In this document: positions 35,972 to 48,800 of the stretch, piece after piece | Layout: the number at the start of each line of letters is the position of its first letter | Numbering within the stretch: the stretch's first letter is position 1 | Source: Ignelater luminosus | Taxonomy: Eukaryota > Arthropoda > Insecta > Coleoptera > Elateridae | Direction: 5' to 3' | DNA: 64,000 nt | NCBI GenBank assembly: GCA_011009095.1 | Contig: VTPC01001864.1 | Location: 211,164 to 275,163, forward strand | Made by a program: the position numbers and the translations under genes | Notes under the pieces: generated by a model | What the model saw: only the letters and a program-made list of their open reading frames with translations | What the model was told of the DNA's origin: nothing | The model's database searches: none

Positions 35972-38593
35972 TATAGAACAAGGCGCAGTGGTAACCCATC
36001 ACCTTCTAAATTTCGTGGATGTATAAACGAACTTATTGTGCTGTCATACAGTATGTATAGTACGTTTTCACTGTGAAATTAATTTTGTCTTTTTATTCTT
36101 ACAAAATTAAAATGTATACGTAGGTACTAACTACTACATTGCAGCGACTTGTATACATTTTATTATGTGTAGGAAATAAAATGCACAAAATAAGAAACAA
36201 GCTTTGTTTATCTTCGGAAATCAGTTTTTTTCTAGTTACAAACCAAGGATATAATGCAAAGTAGGATTACAGGTATTATCACACATATCGTAATATGGCA
36301 AAATATAAAATAAGATTATGTTAAGCAACCTACATAGGTGTACCTTGTGATAATTCATTCTTACAACAAAATGCATTCAATTTAATATTGTGTAAATCAG
36401 ATCACAAAATCAATGAGGTGTAGGAAGCAATATTGAGTAACGCCTACTAAGAAATTTAAAATTATTAAATTAAGTCACTGTGGGTTTTCCGCTTTAAAGT
36501 TTTTCTCGAAACCTTTAAGTAGAATATAACGAGATAATTTATAATTTGTAGTATCAAACTAATTGCTACAATTACAAACTTAACCACAACTAAAAGTTAT
36601 ATAAATGTACGAGATTTTAGCAACATTTCTCAACGCAAACGCCATTGAAAAGAGTCAACTGGTTCCAAGTTCATTATTCTTTGACTCGTATTTAGGGTGA
36701 ATATTGTCTAATCAGATTATATAGTGAATTCATGAACTGATTGGCAAAATTCAGTCAAGTCCTTAGAAACTAGCTCGTCTTGTTTTGACAGTGACCAAGT
36801 ACAAAACAATCAACAATATTAAGTTGTTGAGAAGGCAAAAGTATGGCGAATACACCTACTAAACAAGATAATTTATTTATTTCAAACTTTCTTACAAATG
36901 AAGAAGAACACAAATAGACTGTTTTGCTCCTTTGGCAACCCGTTTAACTCTTATTGCACAGTATGCATCTTTAAGTTAACTTAAGAATCGCTGAAAGGAG
37001 AAAGCTGGGTACAGCTTCTTCAAAATCAGGCGTGACTGATATTTCCACTTATTATATGTCGATAAAGGTAGCGCAAATAAAAGAAGGTTAGTAGATTACG
37101 TTCAGCTTGTCTACGCTTTCGACAGGGTCATCTCTACAAGTTTGCATCAAGAATGAAAGCAGTTGGCTGCATGTTTGCAAGAGCTTTGACAAGCCAAGAT
37201 TATGTATAGTTCAAAGTTCACAATATGATCGTTAGTGATACCGCCGGTTCAAAAATGAGATTTAATGATTTTCATAGTATAATTCAAAGCCTGAATTTCA
37301 TGCTACTGGGCAAAGCTACAATGAACTGAGTGAAAGTAAGCCACAACCAACTGAAACAAACTCGCGACCTTCCGCTATGAAAAACTGTAAAATGGAGTTG
37401 CCAATCGTTAGGCTATAATTATAGGGAGTCACAGCAGAAAAAAGTTCAAAAACTTGGAGATTTCTATATTCAAGAAACAAACTATAAAAAGTAACAAAAG
37501 AAACTTAGTTAAACGAAAAAATGAAAATCTATAAATGTAAAGGTCATCAATTGTAATAAAGGCCACGCGATGCGCCAAGAGAGTAGATATTAGATAAGGT
37601 TGTAGTAGCACTTCTTTATGCATAATAATTATAGACACTAAAGTGAAGTAGTTGTGTTCGCATTGTTACTGGAATGGCTGCAGCAAGCAAAGCTACCAAG
37701 AAGCATTAAACAATTTTGAGTGGCCTTGGTAGTCATGAAAGTGCCTTTTCATTCATTAATTAGCTGTAGAATAACTGCATGCATGCAGATTTATTAAAAA
37801 GCTGTACAACCCAACGCAACAACAATAAAAATAAAGTTAAAATAAAATTCGTGTGAAAAAATTGATACAATTAGAGCAAGCTAGTCAGCAGGAGATTTTA
37901 ACTCGTTCTCACTACAATTTAAAGAAAAACAAAACAGGATTGAGCCAGGCAGAAGTAGAAGTAATTTAGTACATATTTTCCTCTAAATATCAGTTCTTTC
38001 CATCAGAGTGGAGTAATCACACTCTGTTGGTGGCAGCCCTTTGACTTAGGAATTAGCTCCGCTACACGAGGTACATTATATTTTCTACTGGACTTTGGCA
38101 GCTTAACTTTTATGCTAGAATTGACAAATTTCAGGTTACTTTGGCGTTTTTCTGATGAACCCAAAATAATTCTAAGGTTTTTTGCTTTTAACCAGGTGAT
38201 TAAATAAAAACAACAGTCCACTGCATATTTCCGACCTCCGAACTTCTTCATTCTGTTTTGTTGAAACCGCGTTCAATATCATTTCCATTTCGCATATTTT
38301 CGTCTGGCCTAGCATAAAGACTTAGCAATTCTTATTATCAGTTGTGTTTACGAACGATCATGAGAATTACATAAAATATTCTGACATCACACGTCAATCT
38401 GTAGATTCATAATCTGCAGTAGTTCTGTTCTTATGCCAATTAATGATATATAGCTAATTAATAGTCGTGACAATACTGTTAGGAAGCAGTAAACTCTTTT
38501 ATCAAATCGAACATCCAGCAAGTTTTGGCATTGTCAGGATCATTGGTAACATAATTATATTACGGTATCAAAAGTCTTTAATATCAACTATCT

Positions 38594-38618
38594 GCAGTAG
38601 CAGTAGTAGTAGTAGTAG
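38594..38618. repeat. AGT trinucleotide microsatellite
   Basis: A short run of about eight (agt/gca) trinucleotide units in noncoding DNA. Confidence 0.8.
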
Positions 38619-40712
38619 AACCACTGAAAAGTTCTTTTAAAACTTCCATTAGTGGGATAATTCTGAACTAAAATCAGCAATTACAAAATTATGTAATTTG
38701 GTTTTAGGAAGCAACAAGATGTCCAAACCATAGTAGCGGTTTTACCGTTATCCTTTATTCTTTTATTATAGTGTTTAATGAAATACATTTCACAGCTTTT
38801 GCAGCTACCTAATCAAAAGCCCTTCTTGATCGTGCTTTTTTTGCTATCAGCACATTTGTCGATTAATCGATCTTATGATATTAACAAATACAATGGAAAT
38901 CTTATTTAAACGAAGTAATATGAATTGAACCAATTTTTCGATTAATGCAGAGGCATTTGTAATAAAGAACCGCCATATTGTTTCGATTGACAGAAAATTA
39001 ATTGAAATTCGGATAATCGAGCTTCTACTGTATTTTTCATTTATTCCATTGGGAGTTTCTTGGGGAACCTGCGATTACAAATTGAACAGTGAAGTATCAT
39101 TTGTATTACAAAATATTACAACGTTTTTTCCCTGAGACAGAGATATTCCCCGTTGTTAGATAAAGACGTGCAATTAACTAAAACCAGAAAGCAACTAATA
39201 TTATTGACGATTTTCTAAAATAAATAAACAGAGAAAACGTTCTCTTTAATCATATAGTATAGATCGTTTTATAAATACGAGTTATAGAAAAACGCAAATG
39301 CTAATGATGGAATTTCCTATAAAATTGGGCCACATTTCTAAAGCGACGAATATTTCATGCCGCAACTTAATATATTTTTAACTGTTTATTAATGAAAGCA
39401 AGAAAATAAGTATTTGAATTCGTTTTCAGCTTTTCCCCTATTGCAAGACTGTAACGGCGGTCGTTAACCTCAACTCGTGTGGGTCAAAATACATCTAGGA
39501 AATCTTTCTTTCCTGAGTGGGATTTGAAGGCATTACTAACCTACTTTTTTTCACTGCGAACAAGTGCTATTGTTCCCCGCACAGTTGATTTCTTTTTAGG
39601 GCAAGGTTGTAAGTTATACCTTAAAACTCACCTTACTAAAAAAATAAAATCGCTTATACTTGAAAACAATTAAGATATCAACAATTCATGAGAAAATATT
39701 GAATTTCTAATAATAATAAAACTTGTTTGTTGATAGAAAGAGATTTATTAAAAATATCTAGAGCACTAAATCAAGGCGAATTTATTATGATACAATTTCT
39801 TACTATTTACTATTACGAACGTAAACAACAGCTTAATAATCTGTGTTTTTAATTTCATTCGTAGGTGTACACAATTAATTGGATTGCATAACTTTGCATT
39901 AATTGAATATATTATCCTTGGTCTATTAATTGTTATAACTTTAAAAGTGATTCATAAAACGATACTATATGAAAAGAATTATTTCTAATGGGAAAAGAAA
40001 AGTACCCACCAGAAGTTATTAAACGCAAAGAAGAAAAATAATTTCTGCATTGCAATAACGGACACATTATAAAACTGTAAACCACCGTTAACCCACAGAA
40101 TACCTACAAATAAAAGTTTTGCGAAATTAATATTTATAAATAAGAAGCTTTCATTGTCAACTTGATAGCTTTAAGAATAATTCTAAAACTCTTAATTAAT
40201 GTTGTCAGTCTTTAAAATGAATAGTGCATAACAGTTTTTTAAAAGAATAAAAACAAAACATTAGTTGGTTTCTTAAGTAATGAAAAAATAATTGACCATT
40301 CTGAAACGAATGTGTAGGTACTTAAAAGTTCAAATATTTCCAAACATGTATAGTAAATGACTATTTCAAAATACAAGAAAGTAAATCTTTAACTTTCTTC
40401 TTTAGAATATTTACTGATAAAAGAGGTAAAGCTATGTTGATTACTTTTCAATAAGTGCTTTTGGCATGTTGTCAAAAGAAATTCAATTAATTTTTCTCCT
40501 GTTTCATCAAATTATAACCACGACCATTGTTGTTAAGTAGTGCAGGCTACTACAACAATATGATCGGGTAGTGCCCCATTAAAATTAGCTAATTCAGACC
40601 TTTCAAAACGGACACAGAAATCATCCCAAGTACACAATATTTTCTAATAGCTAGTAACACAGAAAATAATGATGATGGGCCTAGCTTTGATAATTCATTA
40701 GCTATATGGGTA

Positions 40713-43267
40713 CAGTGGACCTAGTGTAAGCTTGCGGGTCACCCTGCGCAGAAGAGGAACACAGATAGGAGATGAATGAGAGAGGCACCGCATACGCGTC
40801 AGAGCATTTGTACATTAAGTGACAAAAGTTGCATCTAAAATATAAACAGGATGAAATCGTAGTTTAAAATAAAATTCAACTCTAGAGCTCGCAGTGACCT
40901 TTTGTACGAAAAACCGTAATGGATTTTGGGAAATTTTATTAATACAAACTTTTGGATGATTAGTATATATTTGCATATCAAAAAATATTTATGTAATTTA
41001 AAAATATAGTATGAATTAAATTTTAAAATATTTAAATAAATAAAATAAAAATTAAATAAATAGTATTAAATAGTTCCGACATTAATTTTAAAAACAACAC
41101 AATTACTCTAACGTACCGCAATAATTAAATAACTCAAATAACACTCTTGCCATAGAAATTCTCTGTAGCTTATGAAAAGTTGTTGACCAGATGTCTTGTA
41201 ATTCCGGAAAAAACCATAAATGTATATTTCCTTTCCTTTCAAACATTTTTAAAAAGACGATTAACATTTGTGCAAAGATTTATAATACCCTTTTTGTCAT
41301 TCAAGTTGTAAAATTTACCTAAACCTTTTTATAAAATAGAAATCCTAACTAAACACATTTTTAAAATCTTTCAAATAGAAAATGATTTGAAATTGCTATT
41401 GCAGTAAACTGAAAAAATATTTAATAATTAAAATTAATTTTTGTGTTAATTATAATAAACAATTAGAAATAATAATAAACAATAATAGATGAAATAATTG
41501 AACAGCTCGAGAAAAACAGAGAAAATTTCGGTACTTACAGTTGGTCTAAATGCTCTATGCCAGATAAATTTTCGTCTGAATCTGAATTTTCACTTTCCCA
41601 CTCAGTTTCTGAATCACTATTTCGCCCAAATTTATAATTAAACTATCAGCTACTAAATCTAATGCAAGTTCTTTTTTCATGTATTCCAATTCGTAATTTC
41701 TACTGTGTTCACACCACGATTTCCATTCTTCGGCAGAAAATTGTTCAAAAAATTCACAACAAAATTTCTCAACCTCCTTGAAATTAAAATTGACATTTCG
41801 TTCTCTTACATACTGTTTTAACGACGCCCATACAAGCTTTATCAGGTTCAAATTCGGGTGATAAGGTGGTAATCTTAAAACATTTTGTAACGAGGCTTAT
41901 ACATTTGAATCAATTTGTATAATTCCATATTGTCACTAAAAGATATATTTTTAATTCTTAGCCAGCTTCTCATATCTTCTTTTCTGCTTGCACTTGTCGG
42001 GCATTTTTCCGCCACTACATTATGATAGTTATGGGGCATTGTCAATCACTAAGACGCTTCGAGGTGGTAAATTTGGTATAAGTTTCTCCTGAAGCCATTT
42101 TTTATAATTTGAAAAATGCATTTTGTGGTGATAATTGCCCGTGGTACTTGAAGATTTGAACATCAATTCTGCTCTTTTAATAAATCCATTTTCGCTGCCG
42201 GCATGCACAATTATTAGCCTTTGACATTTCGAAATGGGTTTTCTCAATCCTGCATTGCTATCATCACTCCATGCCTGGTTATATGTGAGATGAATGTATG
42301 TACGTTTCATCCATATATACGATTGGGCATCCTTCTTCTCTCTATCTCTTCATATTCCTTAAAAAATTCAGTCTTTGATGTCGAATTTCGTGTTTTTCCA
42401 TTAGGATTTTTCTATTTGTCTTGGTTTTTCGCCAGCGAAATCCTATATTGTGAATTTCTTTGCGTAAACTGTCTTCACTCCCCGTGTAATCCACTGCTTT
42501 CTGAAACTGTTTCAAAATGTTGCGAACCGTAGGAACTTTTTTTTCTGTAACGTATAAATTAGTAATTAATCTTCTCAAAATATCTCGGTCAGCAACATCA
42601 AGGTTTGTTTTAGTATGGACCTTCTTTCTTTTCTTAGTTGGTGTTGTAAACATAGAACCCTTGTCCTTGGAAAATTTGGCTGCTTCTTGTTGTATCGATT
42701 GTACTAATCGTAAGGAAATACCCGTAGCCCGAGCAACACGTTTTTGAACTTTTTGTAATGCTATAATAGGTGCATCAGCTTCTGCTTCTTCCTTCATGAA
42801 CATTAAAACCGCACTTATGATTTCACGACAATGACCACTCAAAATTTTATTCTAAACTTTCGATTTAAATTAAATTAATTAATAATTAATTAAATGAAAA
42901 TATCGAAATATGTAATTTATAAAGATACAATACTAATAAGACGAGAAACTTCAACGCTGAATCCCGAATTTTAAATAGAATTTATAAATTAATTCGATAG
43001 ATAATCAATACTATAATAAATATAATAACAAATCAATAATATTTAAAATATAACTAATAATAGAAATAATAGCAATTACCAGAGATAAATCGAAATGAAT
43101 AGTAAACTTACTGTGAGGTATAGAAAAAAATTGTAGTGAATTTTTTTTTCGAATGTACACAAGTTACTGCCTGGAAAGTCGGCTTAAAAGTGAACTCTCC
43201 CCACCCTTCTGAAGGATTTGCCAGTGCGCATCGGAGGTTCACCCGCAAGCTTACGCTAGGTCCACTG
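40713..43267 (-). mobile_element. 2.55-kb Tc1-like (IS630/Tc1/mariner) element with long D-E spacing
   Basis: Terminal inverted repeats begin cagtggacctagtgtaagct (left) and, reversed, cagtggacctagcgtaagct. They match for about 30 bp (through gcgggt), and TA lies on both sides (40711..40712 and 43268..43269). The transposase remnant runs on the minus strand at 41535..42842, leaving about 0.4 kb of 5' and 0.8 kb of 3' noncoding DNA inside the element. It is longer than a usual mariner. No nested insertion is visible in it. Confidence 0.9.
41535..42842 (-). pseudogene. Broken DDE transposase of the 2.55-kb element
   Basis: The start is the ATG at 42840..42842 (MSGHCREIISAVLMFMKEE). Residues 1..165 (42342..42842) stay open and hold a helix-turn-helix-like region (VQKRVARATGISLRLVQSI) followed by a Lys-rich linker. 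The first catalytic Asp is in IVYMDETYIHSSH (about 42300..42335). A frame change follows, then AWSDDSNAGLRKPISK, RLIIVHAGSENGFIKRAELM and NLPPRSVLVIDNAP with the second Asp. A further frame change separates YHNVVAEKCPTSASRKEDMR from the last block, VLRLPPYHPNLNLIKLVWA (41815..41883). There the family has PxLNPIE, so the catalytic Glu is now Lys. The D-E interval is well over 50 residues, far more than the 34..39 of common Tc1/mariner. The acidic tail (SDSETEWESENSD) ends at the stop 41535..41537. Confidence 0.85.
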
Positions 43268-43269
43268 TA

Positions 43270-45065
43270 TATCTTTCAACTACAGTATAAATGTGTGCTT
43301 AAGATGCATAATTCTAATGAGGAAAAAACTTTTAAAGATACTTGAAGAACGTTCATCAGATTCCTAATGCGCGACTGGCTCGAAAATATCCAACGAATCC
43401 AAAGATTCCGTTGAGCAAACCTTATAAGCCCAACTGCCCCGAAAGGGTCAAAATATTTTAAAAGAACGCAAGCCTAACCTAAAAGCATAGTTCTTGCAGG
43501 CCTTTGGTATATTGACAACAGTGGTTCTAATCTAATTTAATATCTATCAGTCTGATTTCTGTTGCCGTAAGAACTTGGTAATAAATCATTTTTTACATAC
43601 AGTTCGACATTGTTTAGACAAAATGCTTCGTTTATCAGAAATTTATCTAGTTGCAACAACCCTTAAAGATAAATTAAATCTTACCTGAAAGAGGCGTCAT
43701 CAGTCAAAAATATGAAATAACTAAAAAGCCCGGCAGACCTGATAGATTTGAAATATTCGATTTCTACATATACAGTCTTCTACTCAATTTCTTCTTCTGA
43801 CGAGAACTTTCGTATAATTACTCAAAGGACTGAGAAAGGCAGGAATTTTATATAAAAACGGATTCAGTTATTTAACAGTGGGTAGCAGAATACACTTATT
43901 TGTGCAATATCAAATGCTAGTTGCCAATAAAATAATTGAAATTCGAAAGTTGCTGTACGCTCGATACAGAATGCAGCCCGATCCGTGCAGGCAAGGATTT
44001 GGTACCAACTTATATCTTTATTTTTATCAAAGACGGTTCAAAATAGTCAATTTGTATCACTGTAGTGTTAAGATTTTATGAATAAACATAATTTTTTTTT
44101 GAAATTAAAATTAAAGGGATGTCTTCAGTATCTAGTCAAGAACCAGACTGACTCAGACTATCCATGTATTTATGCACCTGTTCCTTCCTTGTAATCTCTT
44201 TCTTTGTTACTGGACACCAGGAAGGACCAACACAGAAATAGATGGCGCGTTTTTACTAGAATAACATAGTAAATAGCAATATTTGAAACTAAATCTAACA
44301 GTAGTATTTAAATTCACATTCAGTTAATTATTATTTCTGAAATTCCTAAAAATCTTAACTTCTTGTTTTATTATGTTGTAAATTAAATAGCGAGAAAATC
44401 TTTAGATATAAAAAACGTAGAAAGCTAGAAGCCGCGATAGATAACAGGTGGCATCGAGTTCTAAGTAAGGAATTAAAAAAATCTTATAAATCGTATTCAA
44501 AATAATTTCGAAAAACAAAATTTCTGGATTTCCCTTTTTCGATAGTAACTTGCTTATTATTAAAAATATTGTGAATGGGAAAGGACTTCTTTATAATTAA
44601 AGCACTTTTTGTATTACTAACCGATCAAAATTTTTGTATGACGCTTCGGTTTTTCAGAAACAATTTAAAAAGTTCCTAACCGTAAGAAAGTTAACAGACG
44701 AAGTAAATAGATCTAAATTAGATATTTAGAAAGAGTACCATGCGTAAGCTGGAATTTAAAACACCCTATAGACCAATATGGAAATTTTGTTCTATTTCGC
44801 AAGTAGACACTCTGTAGTTATACTGTACTAAGTTGAGTTGGCTTTGGAGCTGAGAACCTATATCGTTTTGAAGGTTTTGATGGTCAATTTTAGGGGCAAG
44901 ATATATATTAATTAAATTATATACAGTTTTTATAAATCAGTAATTCTACTCGAGAACAGACAATTTTCTTGATTGAACCTTGCTGTTGTAATTCTCAACG
45001 TTAATTTATTGATTTCCGCTTAGTCTGTAACGGAAAACAAACACAGGGAATTTCATTATTATATA
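43270..45065. other. Noncoding stretch
   Basis: No gene is recognised. The frame 43878..44081 resembles nothing known. A GC-richer patch at about 43340..43510 is unassigned. Confidence 0.45.
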
Positions 45066-45890
45066 CAGGGTGTCTCCAAAAAGACATAGCTTAACTGCAG
45101 ACTCCTGGGTAAAAATAAGAAGATTTAACCGAACATACCTATATCCAAAATTGTCTTGTTATGTCGGTACAAGGTGTGAAAGTTTTTTGAAAAAAATTAA
45201 TTTTGCATATAAAAATAGTAGACTTTGATCGATCTTTATAATTTTTGGTATGGCATGTTTTTTGACTATAAGTCACGTTTCGAGATGGTTTTGGTCTTCA
45301 TCAGTAAGTTGTAAGTGTATTAAACAAAATTATCGCAATACAAATTTGGTAATAACTTTTTAGTGTCTAGACTGAGAACTTTCAATCTTTTACCAAAAAT
45401 ATATTTATTTAGAAACAATTTTTGTATCTTGTAATTTTTTATAGCGTTGAAGGTTTATCCACTAAAAATAATATGGCATGCCATGTAATGCAAAGTTTAT
45501 TAGTGATAACTAGTCTTAAATTAAGAAAAGAAAAATGCTAAACTAATTACTAAATTTTTACCACACCAAACTTCTGTGATTTTGACATGTAACAAACAAA
45601 TGATACTAATTCCAGCTAACTAGATCATTCCTAGATTATTCCTATCAAAAAAGTAGATCATCAGATCAGATTTTATTTTTTTGGAGACAAGTCTTCAGCG
45701 TTACCAAAAATTATAAAAATCGATCCAAGCCTACTATTTTTATACGCAAAATTAGTTTTTTTTCAAAAAACTTTCACGCCTTGTACCGACTTAACGAGAC
45801 GATTTTAGATATAGGTAAGTTGACTTAAATCTTATCTTTATCCGAGGAGTCTGCAATTAAGCTATGTTCCAACCTTTTGGAGACAATCTG
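45066..45890. mobile_element. 825-bp MITE with ~185-bp inverted arms
   Basis: The left arm 45066..45250 starts cagggtgtctccaaaaagac. The right arm 45702..45890, reversed, starts cagattgtctccaaaaggtt; both continue through gcagactcc, cttgtaccgac and gatcgatc/tttataatttttggta. The flanks are TA (or TATA) on both sides. The roughly 450-bp centre is AT-rich with no open frame of interest and contains a perfect 12-bp palindrome (atggcatgccat) near 45472. A third copy of the end word (ttggagacaa) lies inside at about 45681. It is a non-autonomous DNA element. Confidence 0.8.
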
Positions 45891-45892
45891 TA

Positions 45893-48800
45893 TATCACAT
45901 AAGCAAAAAGAGACGTTTTTATATCCATAGCCAACCCGATGTAAGTATTTTAGAGTCACTCGTTAGATCCAGAATCTACAATAATATGTTTTTGTGAAAG
46001 AATGTTAAGTCAGAAAAACATTTCATCAATTTCCCCTTAAATGTTCCAATGCATGCAACACATATCACAATCAGTTTCTTTTTTTAAATAAATGAATTAA
46101 CAATTATTCAAACTTAATCCGGATATTGTGTTGGAAGATTAATTTTATTTATGGTTAATCTCTTATGATTTTGTATAGGCCAGAACAGTTCAATTTTCTT
46201 TATACAGGGAGGAGTTTTGAAAAGTTTCAATGGGCCGTATTTTTTTTTAAATAAGAGAGCCGTTTCGGTAGTATGCAGTATGCATAAATATGACGCCACT
46301 CCCAACTTTGAAATCACAAACGGTAACCCGCTACTTGCGACACATCTTTGGAAAGCTCTTGAAAAATGCTTTTTTATTGATACCTTTTAAAGACACATTT
46401 GGATAAAGCATTCATAATTTATTTAATAATAAATTAGTAATCAGATACAATAATTTATGTGATCTTCAGGAAGAAAAAGCTCGGTTTAATTTTGGAATAA
46501 AATGATCAATTTCAAAATTGAACATATTGGCGATTAGGAAACTGCTTTGCAGAGTAAATGTGAATGTCGCACATTTAAATGAATGATGTCTCTGTTGTAG
46601 AAATTAAATCCTTTATTATTTGAATAGGGAATTCTTAGAAGTTATTTTAAGAAAAATTATTTAATTTTTAAATTAAACACTGAAACACACATATTCGAAT
46701 AAAACGTAAACGTTAAGTAAAGGAGAACGTTATAAGTTTGTCAAAAATTTTCCTTACCAGTTGGGTAGATCAATTCCAATTATTTATGTAAATATTCTTT
46801 GGCGCCAAATCTATTTTAAAACTAAAAAATATGCTGGTATTTATTGTTTTACGTTTCTAAAAACAAGAAATTTAAAACTTTTAATAGTAAGCATGTTTAA
46901 GATAGATAAATTCTCAAAGATATGCATAATTAAGTTAACTGCAATTGAAAGCGGAAAAGGTTTTATTATTGTAAAAATAATACTACAGAATTATTAATTA
47001 TATTACTATGAAAGCAGAAAACGTTATCAGAAGAACGTGTTTTATCAATTACAGATTTTAAATATGTATATTAGGTAATTAGCAAATCCATATTTTAATC
47101 TAAAATGTGAAATAAATTAATTTAAATGTAGTTACCGTGTTTATTATGATTAGATAAGGCCCTATATATTTTTAGTTTTATTATTTTTAAATAACTTTAA
47201 TAATTACTACTGTGTGAAGCTGATGAGAAAAATATGGAGACATAGGTCGTATTTCCGATATACTGCGGTATAGATTAAAATGGCATTTCCACATTTCATG
47301 CAATCAATCGGAACTAATACACTAGTCATTTACGAAAATGGATATTCTACATTTACCTTGGGTGGATTAATGTGATAGGTAAGCGAGTTATTTTTAGCAG
47401 ATTATTTTTAGCTTAATGGTATGGATTTTCTCGTATGGTGTTATACTACTAATAAAATGTGGAATTAAGCTGTGAGTTTCTAATTACGGTAAAAGCAAAG
47501 GTAACACCGGCCTTCACTGAATATTCAATGCTCATATTGACGTTAAGTTAAAGCTACTGTTTTCTTGTTGACAATTAATTAAAATAGCGCCAGAGGTAAA
47601 AGAAAAAGTTTTAGATACAAAATAAAAACACGGCCTCGCTATTATAATAAGGGTATCCTTATTATATTGTGTCAAGGCCATCTCGTAGTACTACGTAGTA
47701 AATAATAATGACGGTACAACGGTGTTTGTTTACATTCCACAAGCACGTGTGTGGTAAGTACCCATTGATATGGCTAATTGTGGAGAACTCCGCTTGTGGC
47801 GGCGTCTAACGGCAACGCGACCTACGATAACAACTCAATATCGTATTTCCGGGACTTGTTTATTTACATTTTGTAATGACTCATATAAAGAACGCGCGAA
47901 TGTATTTCTGTAATGCCGTAAAACCGTCTCAAGCTCGGTCTCAACGAAGTTTTATCGCCAGATATATCGTAGAAAACGTCAAGGGAATGGAAAGTAGAGA
48001 AATTTAGAATATCGGAGTGGCAATCTTCCGCTAACTTTGCCAAGAAAACTCATAATTCACTTTAGATAGCTAAGTACGAATGAAATATATCTATCATCAT
48101 TTATTTTATACCCCTTTATATTAGGGGTTCCGTCTCTCTATGGAGCCGCCGTAGAAAGCAACAAAGGCAAGATTATAGTGTATATATATTTATTATATTG
48201 CGGGCTTTCGCCAACAAAAGACGCCGGATAAAAGGGTAGACACCATGCCGTCCTTTCCCCGAAAACTCCATACAAAAGTTTAATTACTTAAAAAGATAAA
48301 GCACCGTGTCAGAAAAATAAAATTCAATACCTAAATGCTACTCCATTAAATTCGAACAACTATTGGTTAGATTAAATTTCTTTAACTCAAAACACAATGA
48401 CTCTATTCTACGAATTAAGGTAGTTGATAAATTACTATTACATTGTAAGCTAAATTGTTCGTGTACTTGCTATTTATGATAAATTTAACTACTAAAAATA
48501 AATTGCAATGAGTTACCTAACAATAAAGCTATTAATTTGCAACAGAAAAATATCAACCTCAATCAATTGTAATTTTTGAAAATTAAAGGTAAGTGTACCG
48601 TATTAGGAAGAATAGAAAAGTAGCAGTGTGGCGCCTACCGCTTAGACAACCCATTAAACGATATACACGTATTTAATATGGCACGGCAATAACCAGTTGA
48701 ATACATTAAACTTCTTTATATTTTTAACACAACTTATAATTATCTCCTACTAACCAAATAAATCAATATAGATTTTATATTTTTCAAATTTTTCAACAAT

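Larger units (their letters stand above)
34008..40712. other. Long AT-rich noncoding stretch
   Basis: No coding exon was found. Contents noted separately are the 95-bp hairpin (35877..35971) and the AGT microsatellite (38594..38618). The frame 38003..38251 (minus) is unassigned and probably chance. A small imperfect palindrome (attgttgt...acaacaat) lies at about 40526..40560. The region 39440..39600 is slightly GC-richer without a recognisable motif. Confidence 0.45.

Noticed and set aside
37080-37210. Hint of a reverse-transcriptase motif (frame reading YAFDRV)
   Set aside because: Only a few residues match and no neighbouring RT block was found.
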